Notes: generated by a model not told the origin, from the letters alone. A DNA stretch of 54,400 bases from Verrucomicrobiota bacterium (GCA_016235555.1 JACRKC010000116.1:1-54400), one strand, 5' to 3'. Shown: positions 19,800 through 28,311, counted from the first letter of the stretch. Program-made: numbers and translations.

Positions 19800-21083
19800 A
19801 TGGACACCACGCTGCTCCCACCCCGCGAGGAACTCGTCGAGACGATGCGCCGCATCTACCGCTACCGGATGACGACGACGTCCGGCGGCAACCTTTCCAT
19901 CCTCGATCCCGACGGCAGCATCTGGATCACGCCGTCCCGTGTCGACAAGGGCAGTCTGCAACCGAGCGACGTTGTGCGCGTGCTCGCCGACGGGACGCGC
20001 GAAGGCCTGCACCCGCCGTCGTCGGAGTTTCCCTTTCACCGCGAAATCTACCGCCGCCGGCCCGACATCAAGGCGATCGTCCACGCGCACCCGGGCGCGC
20101 TCGTGGCGTTTTCGATCTGCCGCCAGGTGCCCGAAACCCGCGTGCAATCCCACGCGCACAGCGTGTGCGGCCGCGTCGCCCTCGCGCCCTACGCCTGCCC
20201 CGGCACCGCCGAGCTCGGCGAGAAAATCGCCGCGACCTTCGCGCAGGACGCCGACTGCGTGCTGCTCGAAAACCACGGCGTCGTGATCGGTGGCCGCGAT
20301 CTGCGTGAGGCGTTCCAGCGTTTCGAGACACTCGAGTTTGTCGCGCAGACGCTGATCCACGCCGCGCCCCTCGGCGCCGTAAAGGTGCTGCCACCCGCCC
20401 ACCTCGGCGTGGAGACGATGCCCGAGTTCGGCGAGCTGCCCGACGTCGCCCCGTCAAATCGCGAAAAGGAGCTGCGCACCGCGATCCCCCGCTTCGTCCA
20501 CCGCGCCTACCAGCAGCGCCTCCTCATCAGCACGGCCGGCGCGTTTTCGGCGCGACTCGAGGCCGACACGTTTCTGGTCACACCGCGTCGTCGCGACCGC
20601 CTCGAACTCACCGCCGCCGGTCTGGTGCGCGCGACGCGCACTGCCTGCGAACGCGGCAGGCGCCCGAGCCGCGCCGCGCTGCTGCACGCCCTCATCGACG
20701 CGCGCCACCCGGAAGTCGGCGCCATCATCAACGCGCAGCCGGCCCACGCCTCCGCGTTCTGCATGACCGCCGCGCCGCTCAGCACGCGCACGATCCCCGA
20801 GAGCTACATTGTGCTCAACGAGGCGCCGAAGCTGCCCTTCCTGCGCATCGTCGAGGACGCCGAGCGCATCGCGAGCGAAGTCTCGCTGGGCCGGCGCCCC
20901 GTGGTGCTCATCGAAAACGAAGGCGCCCTCGTGCTCGGCCGCGACGTGCTCGACGCCTTCGACCGCCTCGAAGTCCTCGAAGCCACGACCGAAGCGATCC
21001 TGCTGGCCCGCCCCCTCGGCCCCATCGTCCCCATGCCAGACCCCGCGATCGCGGAGCTGCGGCGGGTGTTCAAAGTCGAGTAG
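19800..21083 (+). CDS. Tandem class II aldolase/adducin-family protein, second half degenerate
   Basis: 427 residues, two class II aldolase domains in tandem. Domain 1 (about 8-200) has SGGNLS, TPSRVDKG, SSEFPFH and the zinc ligands H95 and H97 (VHAHPGA) and H159 (ENHGVV), with the proton-handling E76. This suits an enzyme such as rhamnulose-1-phosphate or fuculose-1-phosphate aldolase, giving lactaldehyde and dihydroxyacetone phosphate. Domain 2 (about 225-427) aligns but has A292, N311, Q313 and E374 at these four positions, so it cannot bind the metal in the usual way. It may be structural or regulatory. Position after rhaB makes rhamnulose-1-phosphate the likeliest substrate (inference). 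Single-domain relatives are half as long. Confidence 0.85.
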   Translation: MDTTLLPPREELVETMRRIYRYRMTTTSGGNLSILDPDGSIWITPSRVDKGSLQPSDVVRVLADGTREGLHPPSSEFPFHREIYRRRPDIKAIVHAHPGALVAFSICRQVPETRVQSHAHSVCGRVALAPYACPGTAELGEKIAATFAQDADCVLLENHGVVIGGRDLREAFQRFETLEFVAQTLIHAAPLGAVKVLPPAHLGVETMPEFGELPDVAPSNREKELRTAIPRFVHRAYQQRLLISTAGAFSARLEADTFLVTPRRRDRLELTAAGLVRATRTACERGRRPSRAALLHALIDARHPEVGAIINAQPAHASAFCMTAAPLSTRTIPESYIVLNEAPKLPFLRIVEDAERIASEVSLGRRPVVLIENEGALVLGRDVLDAFDRLEVLEATTEAILLARPLGPIVPMPDPAIAELRRVFKVE

Positions 21084-21131
21084 GAGCGGCAGCCAACCCA
21101 AGCGCCACCGACCTCCGCGGGCGGCCCGTTC

Positions 21132-21554
21132 TTACGGCTCGATCGGAAAACCCTCGCGCCGCGCCGCCACGGCGAGTTGTTCGTCGGCACTCACGAAGGT
21201 CAATGTCGCCGGCTCGTGGTGGCAGACGACGAGCGCCGCGGCGAGTTGGAGTGCATCGGCGGTCCGGAGCGGATGCAGACGCAGCAACCTCTCGGCTTGG
21301 CGCCGCACCGCTTGCGTGGGCTCGATTTCAATCCAACCGCGCTCAAGCTGACGGAGCCGGGCCTCCGCCGCCGTGGCATCTTCCGCGCGCAAAGCGCCGT
21401 CGCGCACCAACCGCTGCACCGCCGAAGCGCATTCGACCGGCGTGCCCCACCACACGAGCATCGCGGAATCGGCCTGCAACTGCTTCTCCCGCGCCGCCGT
21501 CGCCGGCTCGGCCACCAGCAGCGGCACGACCGCCGAGCTGTCCCAAAATCTCAC
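21132..21554 (-). CDS. PIN-domain toxin, second module
   Basis: 140 residues from a GTG at 21554 that overlaps the antitoxin stop by 4 nt (GTGA), the likeliest start. It begins VRFWDSSAVVPLLVAEPAT, with the first PIN Asp. TPVECASAVQRL carries the Glu, LRTADALQLAAALV the Asp pair, and TFVSADEQLAVAARREG the last Asp. This is a PIN ribonuclease of the type with SSAVVPLL at the N-terminus, clearly different from the toxin at 19249, so the two modules are not a recent duplication. Confidence 0.88.
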   Translation of the reverse strand: MRFWDSSAVVPLLVAEPATAAREKQLQADSAMLVWWGTPVECASAVQRLVRDGALRAEDATAAEARLRQLERGWIEIEPTQAVRRQAERLLRLHPLRTADALQLAAALVVCHHEPATLTFVSADEQLAVAARREGFPIEP

Positions 21555-21853
21555 CGCCCCTCCTCCCGCTCCGCGAGCAGCGCGGCGACCGCGCTGCGGC
21601 CCGCCTTCACGCGTGGAGCCGGGAGCGCTTTGAGTTTTTCCCAAACCGACCCGGCCTCCTGCTGGCGCCGGATGAGGCCCTGTCGCTCCAGCGCCTGCAG
21701 CCGCACATCGTCCGGCAGCGTGTCCGCCGCCACCGGCTCCAGCCGCGCCACGGGCACATCGCGATCGAGGATGAGCACCCCCTTGCCCGCCTTGGCCGAG
21801 CGCAGCAACTCGCTGAGCCCGTTCTTCGATTCGGTAACGGTAGCCGTTTTCAT
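21551..21853 (-). CDS. Type II antitoxin, Phd family, second module
   Basis: 100 residues, ATG at 21853. The N-terminus TATVTESKNGLSELLRSAKAGKGVLILDRDVPVARLEPV is the Phd/YefM pattern. The C-terminal half is a variable toxin-binding region ending in LLAEREEGR. Translationally coupled to the PIN toxin (4-nt overlap). Immediately beyond its start lies the rhaB remnant. Confidence 0.88.
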   Translation of the reverse strand: MKTATVTESKNGLSELLRSAKAGKGVLILDRDVPVARLEPVAADTLPDDVRLQALERQGLIRRQQEAGSVWEKLKALPAPRVKAGRSAVAALLAEREEGR

Positions 21854-21895
21854 GAAGCCAGACTGGCTCTTTCGCGAAAGCCGTCACGCCGGCCA

Positions 21896-22080
21896 ACCGC
21901 CGACGCCGCGGGCTGCCGGTGGTGAGCTTCGCGATCGAAGGCGTCCCTGCCGCGGCCTGCGTAGCCTCGGCGAAGCAGGGTCGGCAACCTCGCGGGCCGG
22001 TTCATCGCCCTCGACGCCGTGAAGAACCTCGCCACCTTCCGCGCGCACCTCGGCGCGGGGCTCAAGCAGACGACCTATTC
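21896..22080 (+). pseudogene. Broken 3' fragment of a second rhamnulokinase gene
   Basis: The DNA matches the last 160 bp of rhaB (18660-18815) on the same strand. GACGCCGCGGGC, GGTGGTGAGCTTCGC, GCCACCTTCCGCGC and GGGCTCAAGCAGACG are shared word for word. The protein pieces are DAAGLPVVSFAIEG and, in another frame, VGNLAGRFIALDAVKNLATF followed by RAHLGAGLKQTTYSPS. Between them sits about 37 bp (21943-21980) in place of 6 bp in rhaB. This net +31 insertion shifts the frame and itself looks palindromic (CCCTGC...GCAGGG). Nothing upstream of 21896 resembles rhaB, so only the terminal 12% remains. Confidence 0.85.
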
Positions 22081-22104
22081 GCCCAGCGTAGCCGCAAAGA
22101 GAAA

Positions 22105-22132
22105 GCGCGCATCCCGTGGCCGGGATGCGCGC
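22105..22132 (-). terminator. Probable intrinsic terminator of the coiled-coil gene
   Basis: GCGCGCATCCCG-TGGC-CGGGATGCGCGC is a perfect 12-bp stem 25 nt downstream of the minus-strand stop codon at 22158. Reading on the minus strand, it is followed by TTTCTCTTT. It may also stop anything read from the plus strand. Confidence 0.6.
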
Positions 22133-22157
22133 GCGGAGAGTGACACTCTCTGCGCAG

Positions 22158-24053
22158 CTACTTCAGCGCCTGATAGACGCCCTGCACGCGCCCGTGATTG
22201 AGCCCGATGACGGCGTTAATCACGGCCTTCACCTTGGCCTGGGTCGTCGCACCCGGGATCACGAAGTTCGGATCCGAAAACTCCTGCCGCAGGTTCGCTT
22301 GAAGCGCCGCGAGCGAGGCATCGATCGCGCCGAGACTGCCGGTCGCGGCCAAGAGCTGCTGCTGCAACTGCGCGACCTGAGTATTCGCCGCGGCCAACTG
22401 AGCCTGCGCCTCCCGGAGTTGCTGCTGGAGCGTCGCATTGTTTGCGTTGGCCGCGGCCAAGTCCTGCTGCACTTGCGCAATCTGCGCCGTCAATGTCGCA
22501 ACCTGGGCCTGCGCAGAGGTGAGTTGTTGTTGGAGCGCCGTGTTCGCACTTTGCAGCGACCCGATCTGAGTCTGTGCTGCCGTCAGCTGTTGTTGGAGCG
22601 CGGCCTTGTCGGAGGTCAGCTGTGCGACTTGGGCCTGAGCTCCCGTGAGCTGCTGCTGAAGGTCGGCGATGGTCGTATTAGCCGCGGCTAACTGTGACTG
22701 CAACGTCGCCTTGTCGGCGTTCGCCTGCGTGAGCTGTTGCTGCAGGGCGGCCTTGTCGGCATTGGCCGTCGCGAGCTGTTGGGTGAGCGTCGTGACCTGC
22801 GCGTTTGCCTGCGCGAGCGCGGCGAGGGCGTCGTCCAGTGCCTGCTGCAGGACGACGCAGTCCGAGCAAGCGCTGAGCGGCATATTGAAGGCAAACGCAT
22901 CGTAGACGGCAGCACTATAAGCTCGAAGTCCCAATCGGAGTGCTCCACCCCACACGGTATCCGTAAATTGGGTGATTTGCTGGCCGGCGACGAACACCGT
23001 GAAGGCCGCGCCCTGCCGCACCAACTTAACTTCGGTGGCCCCGGTTCCAAGCAGGGTTGCCGGAAAAGTCCCGGAAGCGACAAACGCATAGTTTCCGAAA
23101 TTCGCCAACCGCTCAACCGAGACGCCGCTCGCTCCGACGTTTACGTTGTATTTGTTGCCAGCGTTCAAGTAGAGCGAGAATCCGGTCGCACCGTTGCCCA
23201 GCACGGCAGAAAACGAAGCGTAATAGTCGGCCTGAGTATCCTGCCCGACGAGCAGCAGATTGGCCTGCTGAGACTGCGCCGCACCCGGATCCCAATAGCC
23301 CGTGAGTTGACCGTTGTTCACACTCCACGAACCGCTGACGCTCTGCCAGCGCGATGTGTCGAGCGAGTCGAAGGCGTCGATGAACGGCTGAAGTTGCGCC
23401 GGACCCGAGGAGAAACTGACGCTGAAATCGTCGGCCCAGATGCTCGCCTGGGTCGAGGTGTAGAGTGCGAGGCCAACCTCGTTGATCGTTGCGATGTGAA
23501 ACTCCGGCACCGACACGACCTGCTGGAAGTAGGTCGAACCGCCGCGCAAAATCTGGTGCGTAATCTGGCCGTCTTCGAAAGTGACCACGTAGGAAAACGC
23601 ATCGTAGACCTTCGGCATCTGCTGGTAGCCGGGGAAGCTATAGATGGCGGGATTGTTGAGATCGTTGTGGGTCACGCGCGACGCCATAGTGCCGGTGGCA
23701 CGCTCGGGATCGCCGAAGCCATGCGAGACTTGGTATTGCTGCGCCCCGGTCGTGCGGACTTCGACCCAGTTCGAGTCGCCGATGTTGCTGAATGCGACGG
23801 AGCCCGTGTAACGGATGACCAGCTTCGTGGCGCCAACCGGAATCGTCAGCGGGTGAAGCAACCGCAGGCCGGCGTCCGTTGCATAGATGTTCATTCGGCC
23901 GTTGGCGTAGTCGCGGTTGCCGTAGTTGAACGACGGGTCGGCGGTCCAGCCGGCGGGGACACCCCCGGTGGAGAAGGTCTCGGTGAATTCCTGCGCCCGG
24001 ACGAGTCCGGCGAGGAGCAAGGCGGGGAGCAGGGCAGAACGAAGCAGTTGCAT
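22158..24053 (-). CDS. Secreted protein with two beta-sandwich domains and a long Gln-rich coiled coil
   Basis: 631 residues, ATG at 24053, signal peptide MQLLRSALLPALLLAGLVRA. Residues about 22-215 and 225-390 look like two jelly-roll domains (QEFTETFSTGGVPAGWTADP; FIDAFDSLDTSRWQSVSGSW), of the kind seen in carbohydrate-binding or LamG/DUF1080-like proteins. After CSDCVVLQQ (about 397) comes roughly 190 residues of near-perfect heptad coiled coil rich in Gln and Ala, with repeated ALQQQL and ANADKA units. A short globular tail (PNFVIPGATTQAKVKAVINA) ends the protein. It is probably an elongated extracellular or periplasmic stalk protein. The function is not known. Confidence 0.85.
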   Translation of the reverse strand: MQLLRSALLPALLLAGLVRAQEFTETFSTGGVPAGWTADPSFNYGNRDYANGRMNIYATDAGLRLLHPLTIPVGATKLVIRYTGSVAFSNIGDSNWVEVRTTGAQQYQVSHGFGDPERATGTMASRVTHNDLNNPAIYSFPGYQQMPKVYDAFSYVVTFEDGQITHQILRGGSTYFQQVVSVPEFHIATINEVGLALYTSTQASIWADDFSVSFSSGPAQLQPFIDAFDSLDTSRWQSVSGSWSVNNGQLTGYWDPGAAQSQQANLLLVGQDTQADYYASFSAVLGNGATGFSLYLNAGNKYNVNVGASGVSVERLANFGNYAFVASGTFPATLLGTGATEVKLVRQGAAFTVFVAGQQITQFTDTVWGGALRLGLRAYSAAVYDAFAFNMPLSACSDCVVLQQALDDALAALAQANAQVTTLTQQLATANADKAALQQQLTQANADKATLQSQLAAANTTIADLQQQLTGAQAQVAQLTSDKAALQQQLTAAQTQIGSLQSANTALQQQLTSAQAQVATLTAQIAQVQQDLAAANANNATLQQQLREAQAQLAAANTQVAQLQQQLLAATGSLGAIDASLAALQANLRQEFSDPNFVIPGATTQAKVKAVINAVIGLNHGRVQGVYQALK

Positions 24054-24146
24054 GATGACGGGCGGGTTGAGTTTTCCGGGGCCAACACGACCCCGGTGCC
24101 GCCGTATTGCCCGCGCGGCGCATTTCTTACGTGCGGCGTGAAAAAT

Positions 24147-24563
24147 TCAGCGCACGTAGACGAACGCCATGCCGCCCATTTCGAGCAGGTCACCTTCGCG
24201 CAGCGTGCGCCGCGTGACGGCACGCCCGTTCACCCGCGAACCATTGCTCGACCCGAGGTCTTCAAATTCGTCGTCGTTCCCGCTCGGCCACACGCGGGCG
24301 TGCCGACGCGAAACGCGCGTTTGGAGCACGACGATGTCGCACGCCGGGTCGCGGCCCAACACGAGCGGCGCGGCAATCGGCCGCACCTGCACGCCCCCCG
24401 CCACGTCCCGCCACAACAGACGACGGCCACGAGGAAGCGACGGCGCGTCGCGTAGCAAGCCGGCGAGCAGCTGCAGGCGCCGGAGCAGCCGGCGGCGGGC
24501 TTCGGTGTCGGTGGCCTCGGCAGGTCGGGCGGTCCGTAGCAGCGCGGCAAAATCGGTGCTCAC
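24147..24563 (-). CDS. FHA-domain protein
   Basis: 138 residues from a GTG at 24563 that overlaps the sigma-factor stop by 4 nt. The C-terminal 80 residues are a forkhead-associated domain: LVLGRDPACDIVVL, RVSRRHARVWP (phosphothreonine-binding Arg/Ser region) and DLGSSNGSRVNG. The N-terminal 50 residues are Arg/Leu-rich and helical. FHA domains bind phosphothreonine, so the kinase two genes upstream or its targets are the natural partners. The coupling suggests that the three proteins act together. Confidence 0.9.
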   Translation of the reverse strand: MSTDFAALLRTARPAEATDTEARRRLLRRLQLLAGLLRDAPSLPRGRRLLWRDVAGGVQVRPIAAPLVLGRDPACDIVVLQTRVSRRHARVWPSGNDDEFEDLGSSNGSRVNGRAVTRRTLREGDLLEMGGMAFVYVR

Positions 24564-25186
24564 GGTTCGTTAGCCTCCGCCGCGCGGACGAGCGCATCCT
24601 CACCACTCGCCTGGAGCAGCTCGGCGACATCGGCCTGCAAGCGGCGCAGCAGGCGGTTCTTGATTTGGTAGACGGCATTCTCCCGCAGCCCGAATTGTGC
24701 CGCCACTGCGGTCGCCGATTGCTGCTCGATCGCGTAGGCCCGGAAGACGTCGAAGGTGCCCTCGTCCAGCGTCGGGTCGTCGCGCAGGCGGCCGAGCGCC
24801 GCCGCGAGCAATGCTTCGCGCCAGCGCACGATCTGCTCGGCGGCAACCGGGTCGTCGGCTACATCGGCCGCCTCGTGCACCGCGCGCGGATGTCGGTGGG
24901 CTTCCCGGCGCACGCGCCGCAGCATCGTGAGGGACTTGCGGTGCACGATCGTCAGCAGGAAATTCCGGAATTTTCCCTTGTCCCGATTATAGGCGAAGCC
25001 CGGCAGGATGCGCATAAGCGCGACCATCGTTTCCTGCAGCACCTCCTCGGCTTGGTGCGAGCCGAGGCCGAGTTTCATCGCGTAGCGCTCGATGGCGTCG
25101 GCATAGAGAAGAAAAAATTCGCGCCACGCGTCATGCGCATCGACCGTTTTCAGGCGGGCCAGCAGAGTTGGCCGGGTGGTGACCAT
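24560..25186 (-). CDS. ECF-type RNA polymerase sigma factor
   Basis: 208 residues, ATG at 25186. Region 2 is visible as EFFLLYADAIERYAMKLGL followed by EEVLQETMVALMR and KGKFRNFLLTIVHRKSL. Region 4 is SATAVAAQFGLRENAVYQIKNRL, a helix-turn-helix. Regions 2 and 4 without region 3 define the ECF group. The gene starts 6 nt after the receptor kinase stop. No anti-sigma gene is adjacent; control by phosphorylation by the linked kinase, as reported for some ECF-kinase pairs, is a reasonable inference. Confidence 0.92.
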   Translation of the reverse strand: MVTTRPTLLARLKTVDAHDAWREFFLLYADAIERYAMKLGLGSHQAEEVLQETMVALMRILPGFAYNRDKGKFRNFLLTIVHRKSLTMLRRVRREAHRHPRAVHEAADVADDPVAAEQIVRWREALLAAALGRLRDDPTLDEGTFDVFRAYAIEQQSATAVAAQFGLRENAVYQIKNRLLRRLQADVAELLQASGEDALVRAAEANEP

Positions 25187-25192
25187 CGGCGG

Positions 25193-27856
25193 TTATTCGA
25201 GGATGAGGACGCTTTTCGTCACACCCGCTGTGGGTGGCGCCGAGAGCTCCAGCGAAGTCACGTCCGCCAACACCAGCGCCTCGGTGCTGAGCGTTTCCTG
25301 AAAGACCAGATTGGCCCCGATCGCGGTCACGGCGCGAAGGTGCAGCCGACCGTCGCGCGCGACCAAGGTGAAGTCGCATTCCCCATAAGCGATGTTCACC
25401 TGCCGGGTGCGCTCGCTCGCGCCACCATCTCCGAGGGCTAACGCCATCGTGCCCGGCGCTTCGGATCGGCAGACCGCGCGCCACTCGCGGCCGTCCTGCA
25501 AACGGAGACACGCGATCATCGCCACCACCTCGCCACCAGCGGCCGGCAGCGTTAGCCGGGCACGCCAAGTGAGAGCCAAGGCACGCCTGCTGGCATCCCG
25601 CAGGCGACCACGGCGAATTACCCCATCCGGGGCGGCGGCCAACGTTTCGGTTTGCGGCGCGGATGCAGGGGCGGCGACCAGCAGGCGCGACCGGTTCCCA
25701 TACCACGAGCCGAGCGCGAGCACCATCCCGCCCAACTCGGCGTGGGCGCCGTAGTAGTCCGGCCGCACGCCGCTGAACCGCTGGACCATATAGTGACGTT
25801 TGTCGTCGAAGCGGACCCCGCTGGCTCGCTGCGCCCACATCCCGCCCATCTCGAGACGAAAACCGATCTCGTCGGCCCACGCGGCCGTATCGTCAGCATG
25901 AAGGCGCGTGAGTTCGTCCCAATCAGCCAACCGCGCCGCCGGCCCGAACTCGGCCGCAAGCGCCGCAGAGAGATCGTCCGTATCGCGATAGGCGCCGTGC
26001 GAGAAACCAAACCACGGTGGCGGCTCGCGCGAGGCCAGCCGCACAATCTCTTCTGGCGACAGCGCGCGCTTCCAGACCCGCGCATCGTCCAGCGCACCGG
26101 CAAACGCCCACGGCGAAAGCCGCTCCGGCCGTGCCAGACGGAAGTCGACGCGCGTCGGGGCAACCGCGGTGGCGGCGACGCCGAGTGGTCCGGCCACCGC
26201 CCGCGCGCCGTCGATGTAGAGCGCCAGTGCCGAGCCGTCGCTCACGAGCGCAACGTGATGCCACGCGCGCGTGGAGAGCGCGGCCGCGGAAGTCAGTTCG
26301 ACGGCTTCGCCATGCCGGCTCGTGTGCATCCGGGTAAGCGTCGCCATCACGCGGCCGCGCTGGAAAGCCAGCGCCCAGTGCAACGAGTGCACCGCGTCAC
26401 CCGCGTAGCTCCAGAACGCCCCGTCGTTTTGCCCGCCGTCCTCCGGCCACACCCAGATCGCGGCGGCGAAGGGCTGCGCACCGCTCCAACGCAGATCAGG
26501 TGCATCGGGGAGGACTACCTCGGCGTCGCCGTTGAAACGCATGGCGTGGTCGATGCGGCCAAAACGATCCGTCGTGGGCACGGCGCGCCCGACGCTGCCA
26601 TCGAAGCCATGGCCTGACGCGTCGCGTGCGTCGCCGTCGAGGTTCCACGCCGCGAGGGCGCGGGTGGCGTCGCTTGGGAAGGGCGCGGTTTTCTCGGTAA
26701 TGAACGGGCGCGGGGCGGAATCCTGCTGGAGCGCCTGGTCCTCACCGCGCTGATTTGGCGGCACGGGGGAAAAGCGCGTTGAGGTCAACGCGCTCCACCC
26801 CAGCACGAGTGCGAGAGTGGCGAGGAGAAGTTCGCGGCGTGTGGGGCGGCGCGAGACGATCCGGGCGCGGACCGGCGGCGCACGGAGCGCGCGGCCCAAT
26901 TTCACGGCGATTTCGCCGGTGGTGGCGGGACGATGGTCCGCCTCTTTCGCGAGGCAGGCGGCGATGGTGTTTTCCCACGCGGGCGGGACGTCGCCGGCGC
27001 TCGGCACGCCGAGCGATTTGCGACGGGCGATGAGCGAGTCGGGCTTGCGCTGGAAGAGCTGCACGCGCACGTCGCCGGTGTGGAAGGGCGGCTTGCCGGT
27101 GAGCAGTTCGTAGAGCGTCGCGCCGAGGGAATAAATGTCGTCGCTCGGCGAGGGTTCCTCCCCCATCGCCTGCTGCGGGCTCATGTAGACGAGGGTGCCG
27201 GCGCTCATCATGCTCACGCGCGTGATCGAGTCGGCGAGACTGCGCGCGACCCCGAAGTCCGCGATCTTCACCATGCCGTCGCGGGTCAGCATGATGTTGG
27301 CCGGCTTGAGATCGCGGTGGACGACTTTCGCCTGCGCGTGGGCGTAGTCGAGCGCGGCGCAGAGTTGCGGCAGCCATGGCGCGATGTCGGCGGGTTCGAA
27401 AATCTTGTGCGCCTTTTCGAGTCGGATGTCCGTCAGGGTCTTGCCGTCGACCAGCTCCATCGAGATGGCGGCCGCGCTCGAGTCTTCGACGAAGTCGTGG
27501 ATGCGGACGATGTTCGAGTGCGTGAGCGAGCGGGCGCGGCGGGTCTCGGCCTTGAGATCGTCGAACGCGGCGGGATCCCAGCGTACGGCGTCGGGGAGAA
27601 ACTTCAACGCCACGCGCTCGCGCAACGTTTCGTCGAACGCCGCCCACACCACGCCCATGCCGCCGCGGCCGAGGATTTTTTCCAACCCATAGCGCCCGAA
27701 CACGCGCTGGCCGGGCTCGGGTCCGCGCAGCGTCGGCGCATCGCCCGGGTGCAATGCGGCGGCGGGGCCACCGGTGCTGGCGGCCGCGGGGGGCGACTCG
27801 GCGTCGGGCTGGATCACGACGGGGGCGATTCGAGAAACGACCCGTCGCGGAGTCAA
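25193..27856 (-). CDS. Receptor Ser/Thr protein kinase with extracellular LamG-like domain
   Basis: Up to 887 residues. The start is uncertain: TTG at 27856 gives the longest frame and GTG at 27817 is an alternative; there is no ATG before the kinase fold. The kinase domain spans about 55-325: GRGGMG (64-69), Lys 85, HRDLKPAN (180-187, catalytic D182), DFG (200-202) and the MSPQQA segment. One membrane helix lies at about 342-358. Outside is a LamG/concanavalin-like domain (about 400-610: AAWNLDGDARDASGHGFDGS to DDARVWKRALSPEEI), then a further 270-residue beta-rich region. First gene of the kinase-sigma-FHA operon. A family E hairpin (26771-26799) encodes the residues at the end of the membrane helix. 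Confidence 0.92.
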   Translation of the reverse strand: MTPRRVVSRIAPVVIQPDAESPPAAASTGGPAAALHPGDAPTLRGPEPGQRVFGRYGLEKILGRGGMGVVWAAFDETLRERVALKFLPDAVRWDPAAFDDLKAETRRARSLTHSNIVRIHDFVEDSSAAAISMELVDGKTLTDIRLEKAHKIFEPADIAPWLPQLCAALDYAHAQAKVVHRDLKPANIMLTRDGMVKIADFGVARSLADSITRVSMMSAGTLVYMSPQQAMGEEPSPSDDIYSLGATLYELLTGKPPFHTGDVRVQLFQRKPDSLIARRKSLGVPSAGDVPPAWENTIAACLAKEADHRPATTGEIAVKLGRALRAPPVRARIVSRRPTRRELLLATLALVLGWSALTSTRFSPVPPNQRGEDQALQQDSAPRPFITEKTAPFPSDATRALAAWNLDGDARDASGHGFDGSVGRAVPTTDRFGRIDHAMRFNGDAEVVLPDAPDLRWSGAQPFAAAIWVWPEDGGQNDGAFWSYAGDAVHSLHWALAFQRGRVMATLTRMHTSRHGEAVELTSAAALSTRAWHHVALVSDGSALALYIDGARAVAGPLGVAATAVAPTRVDFRLARPERLSPWAFAGALDDARVWKRALSPEEIVRLASREPPPWFGFSHGAYRDTDDLSAALAAEFGPAARLADWDELTRLHADDTAAWADEIGFRLEMGGMWAQRASGVRFDDKRHYMVQRFSGVRPDYYGAHAELGGMVLALGSWYGNRSRLLVAAPASAPQTETLAAAPDGVIRRGRLRDASRRALALTWRARLTLPAAGGEVVAMIACLRLQDGREWRAVCRSEAPGTMALALGDGGASERTRQVNIAYGECDFTLVARDGRLHLRAVTAIGANLVFQETLSTEALVLADVTSLELSAPPTAGVTKSVLILE
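26771..26799. repeat. Family E hairpin inside the receptor kinase gene
   Basis: AAAGCGCGTTGAGGTCAACG followed by CGCTCCACC matches 4945-4974. It encodes GWSALTSTRFS at the outer edge of the membrane helix. Confidence 0.7.
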
Positions 27857-28311
27857 CGCACTGTCACGTTCGCCGGCTTGGCGCCCGAGCTGGGGTTCTT
27901 ACGCGTGATGACACGGAAGACCGACAGGGCTCGCGATCGAAACCACGCGACGCGATCCGCTGCCGGAGCCCGACGCTCGTCACGCGGGTGGAGGTCTCGC
28001 GCCGTATCGAGCATCGCTGGCCAGCCGTCCCCTCGATGGCACTCGCGGTTACCTGTTACAAAAACCTCCGGGTCGCGACCCCGTTGAGGCTCGCACATCA
28101 GGCTGACAAAGGTCGAACAGCAGGGCGGTGCTTCAGCCCGCACTTTTCTTTCGCTCCAGCGCCGGCTGAAGCAGCGCGCTACCTTGATCCTTCTGCCGTC
28201 CGTTTGACCCGCGAGGCTGACCAGGCCAACCGTGACCCGCCCTGCCATTCGTCGCTAACGACTTGGCGCCGCGCGCGGGTCGGCTACCTTCCGCGCCTCA
28301 CTACTCCACCC
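27857..28311. other. Divergent intergenic region with a palindrome
   Basis: 455 bases between the kinase and peptidase start codons, presumably with both promoters. I see no convincing -35/-10 pair. Long ORFs crossing this stretch are extensions of the real genes. A family H repeat lies at 28125-28183, and a segment around 28046-28069 is inverted relative to one near 31237-31260 on the far side of the peptidase gene. Confidence 0.55.
28125..28183. repeat. Family H inverted repeat (GCGGTGCTTCAGCCCGC)
   Basis: GCGGTGCTTCAGCCCGCAC at 28125-28143 pairs imperfectly with GCCGGCTGAAGCAGCGCGCT at 28161-28180. A more perfect copy lies inside a TIR gene at 51603-51660 and a half copy at 39751-39772. 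Confidence 0.7.

Noticed and set aside
22380-22860. Possible DNA tandem repeat or CRISPR-like array in the Gln-rich region
   Set aside because: The periodicity is the heptad coding pattern of a coiled coil; units vary and there are no uniform spacers.
27754-28311. Upstream extension of the M16 peptidase by 186 residues
   Set aside because: It overlaps the start of the divergent kinase and a palindromic repeat, lacks family similarity, and would bury the signal peptide that begins at 28312.
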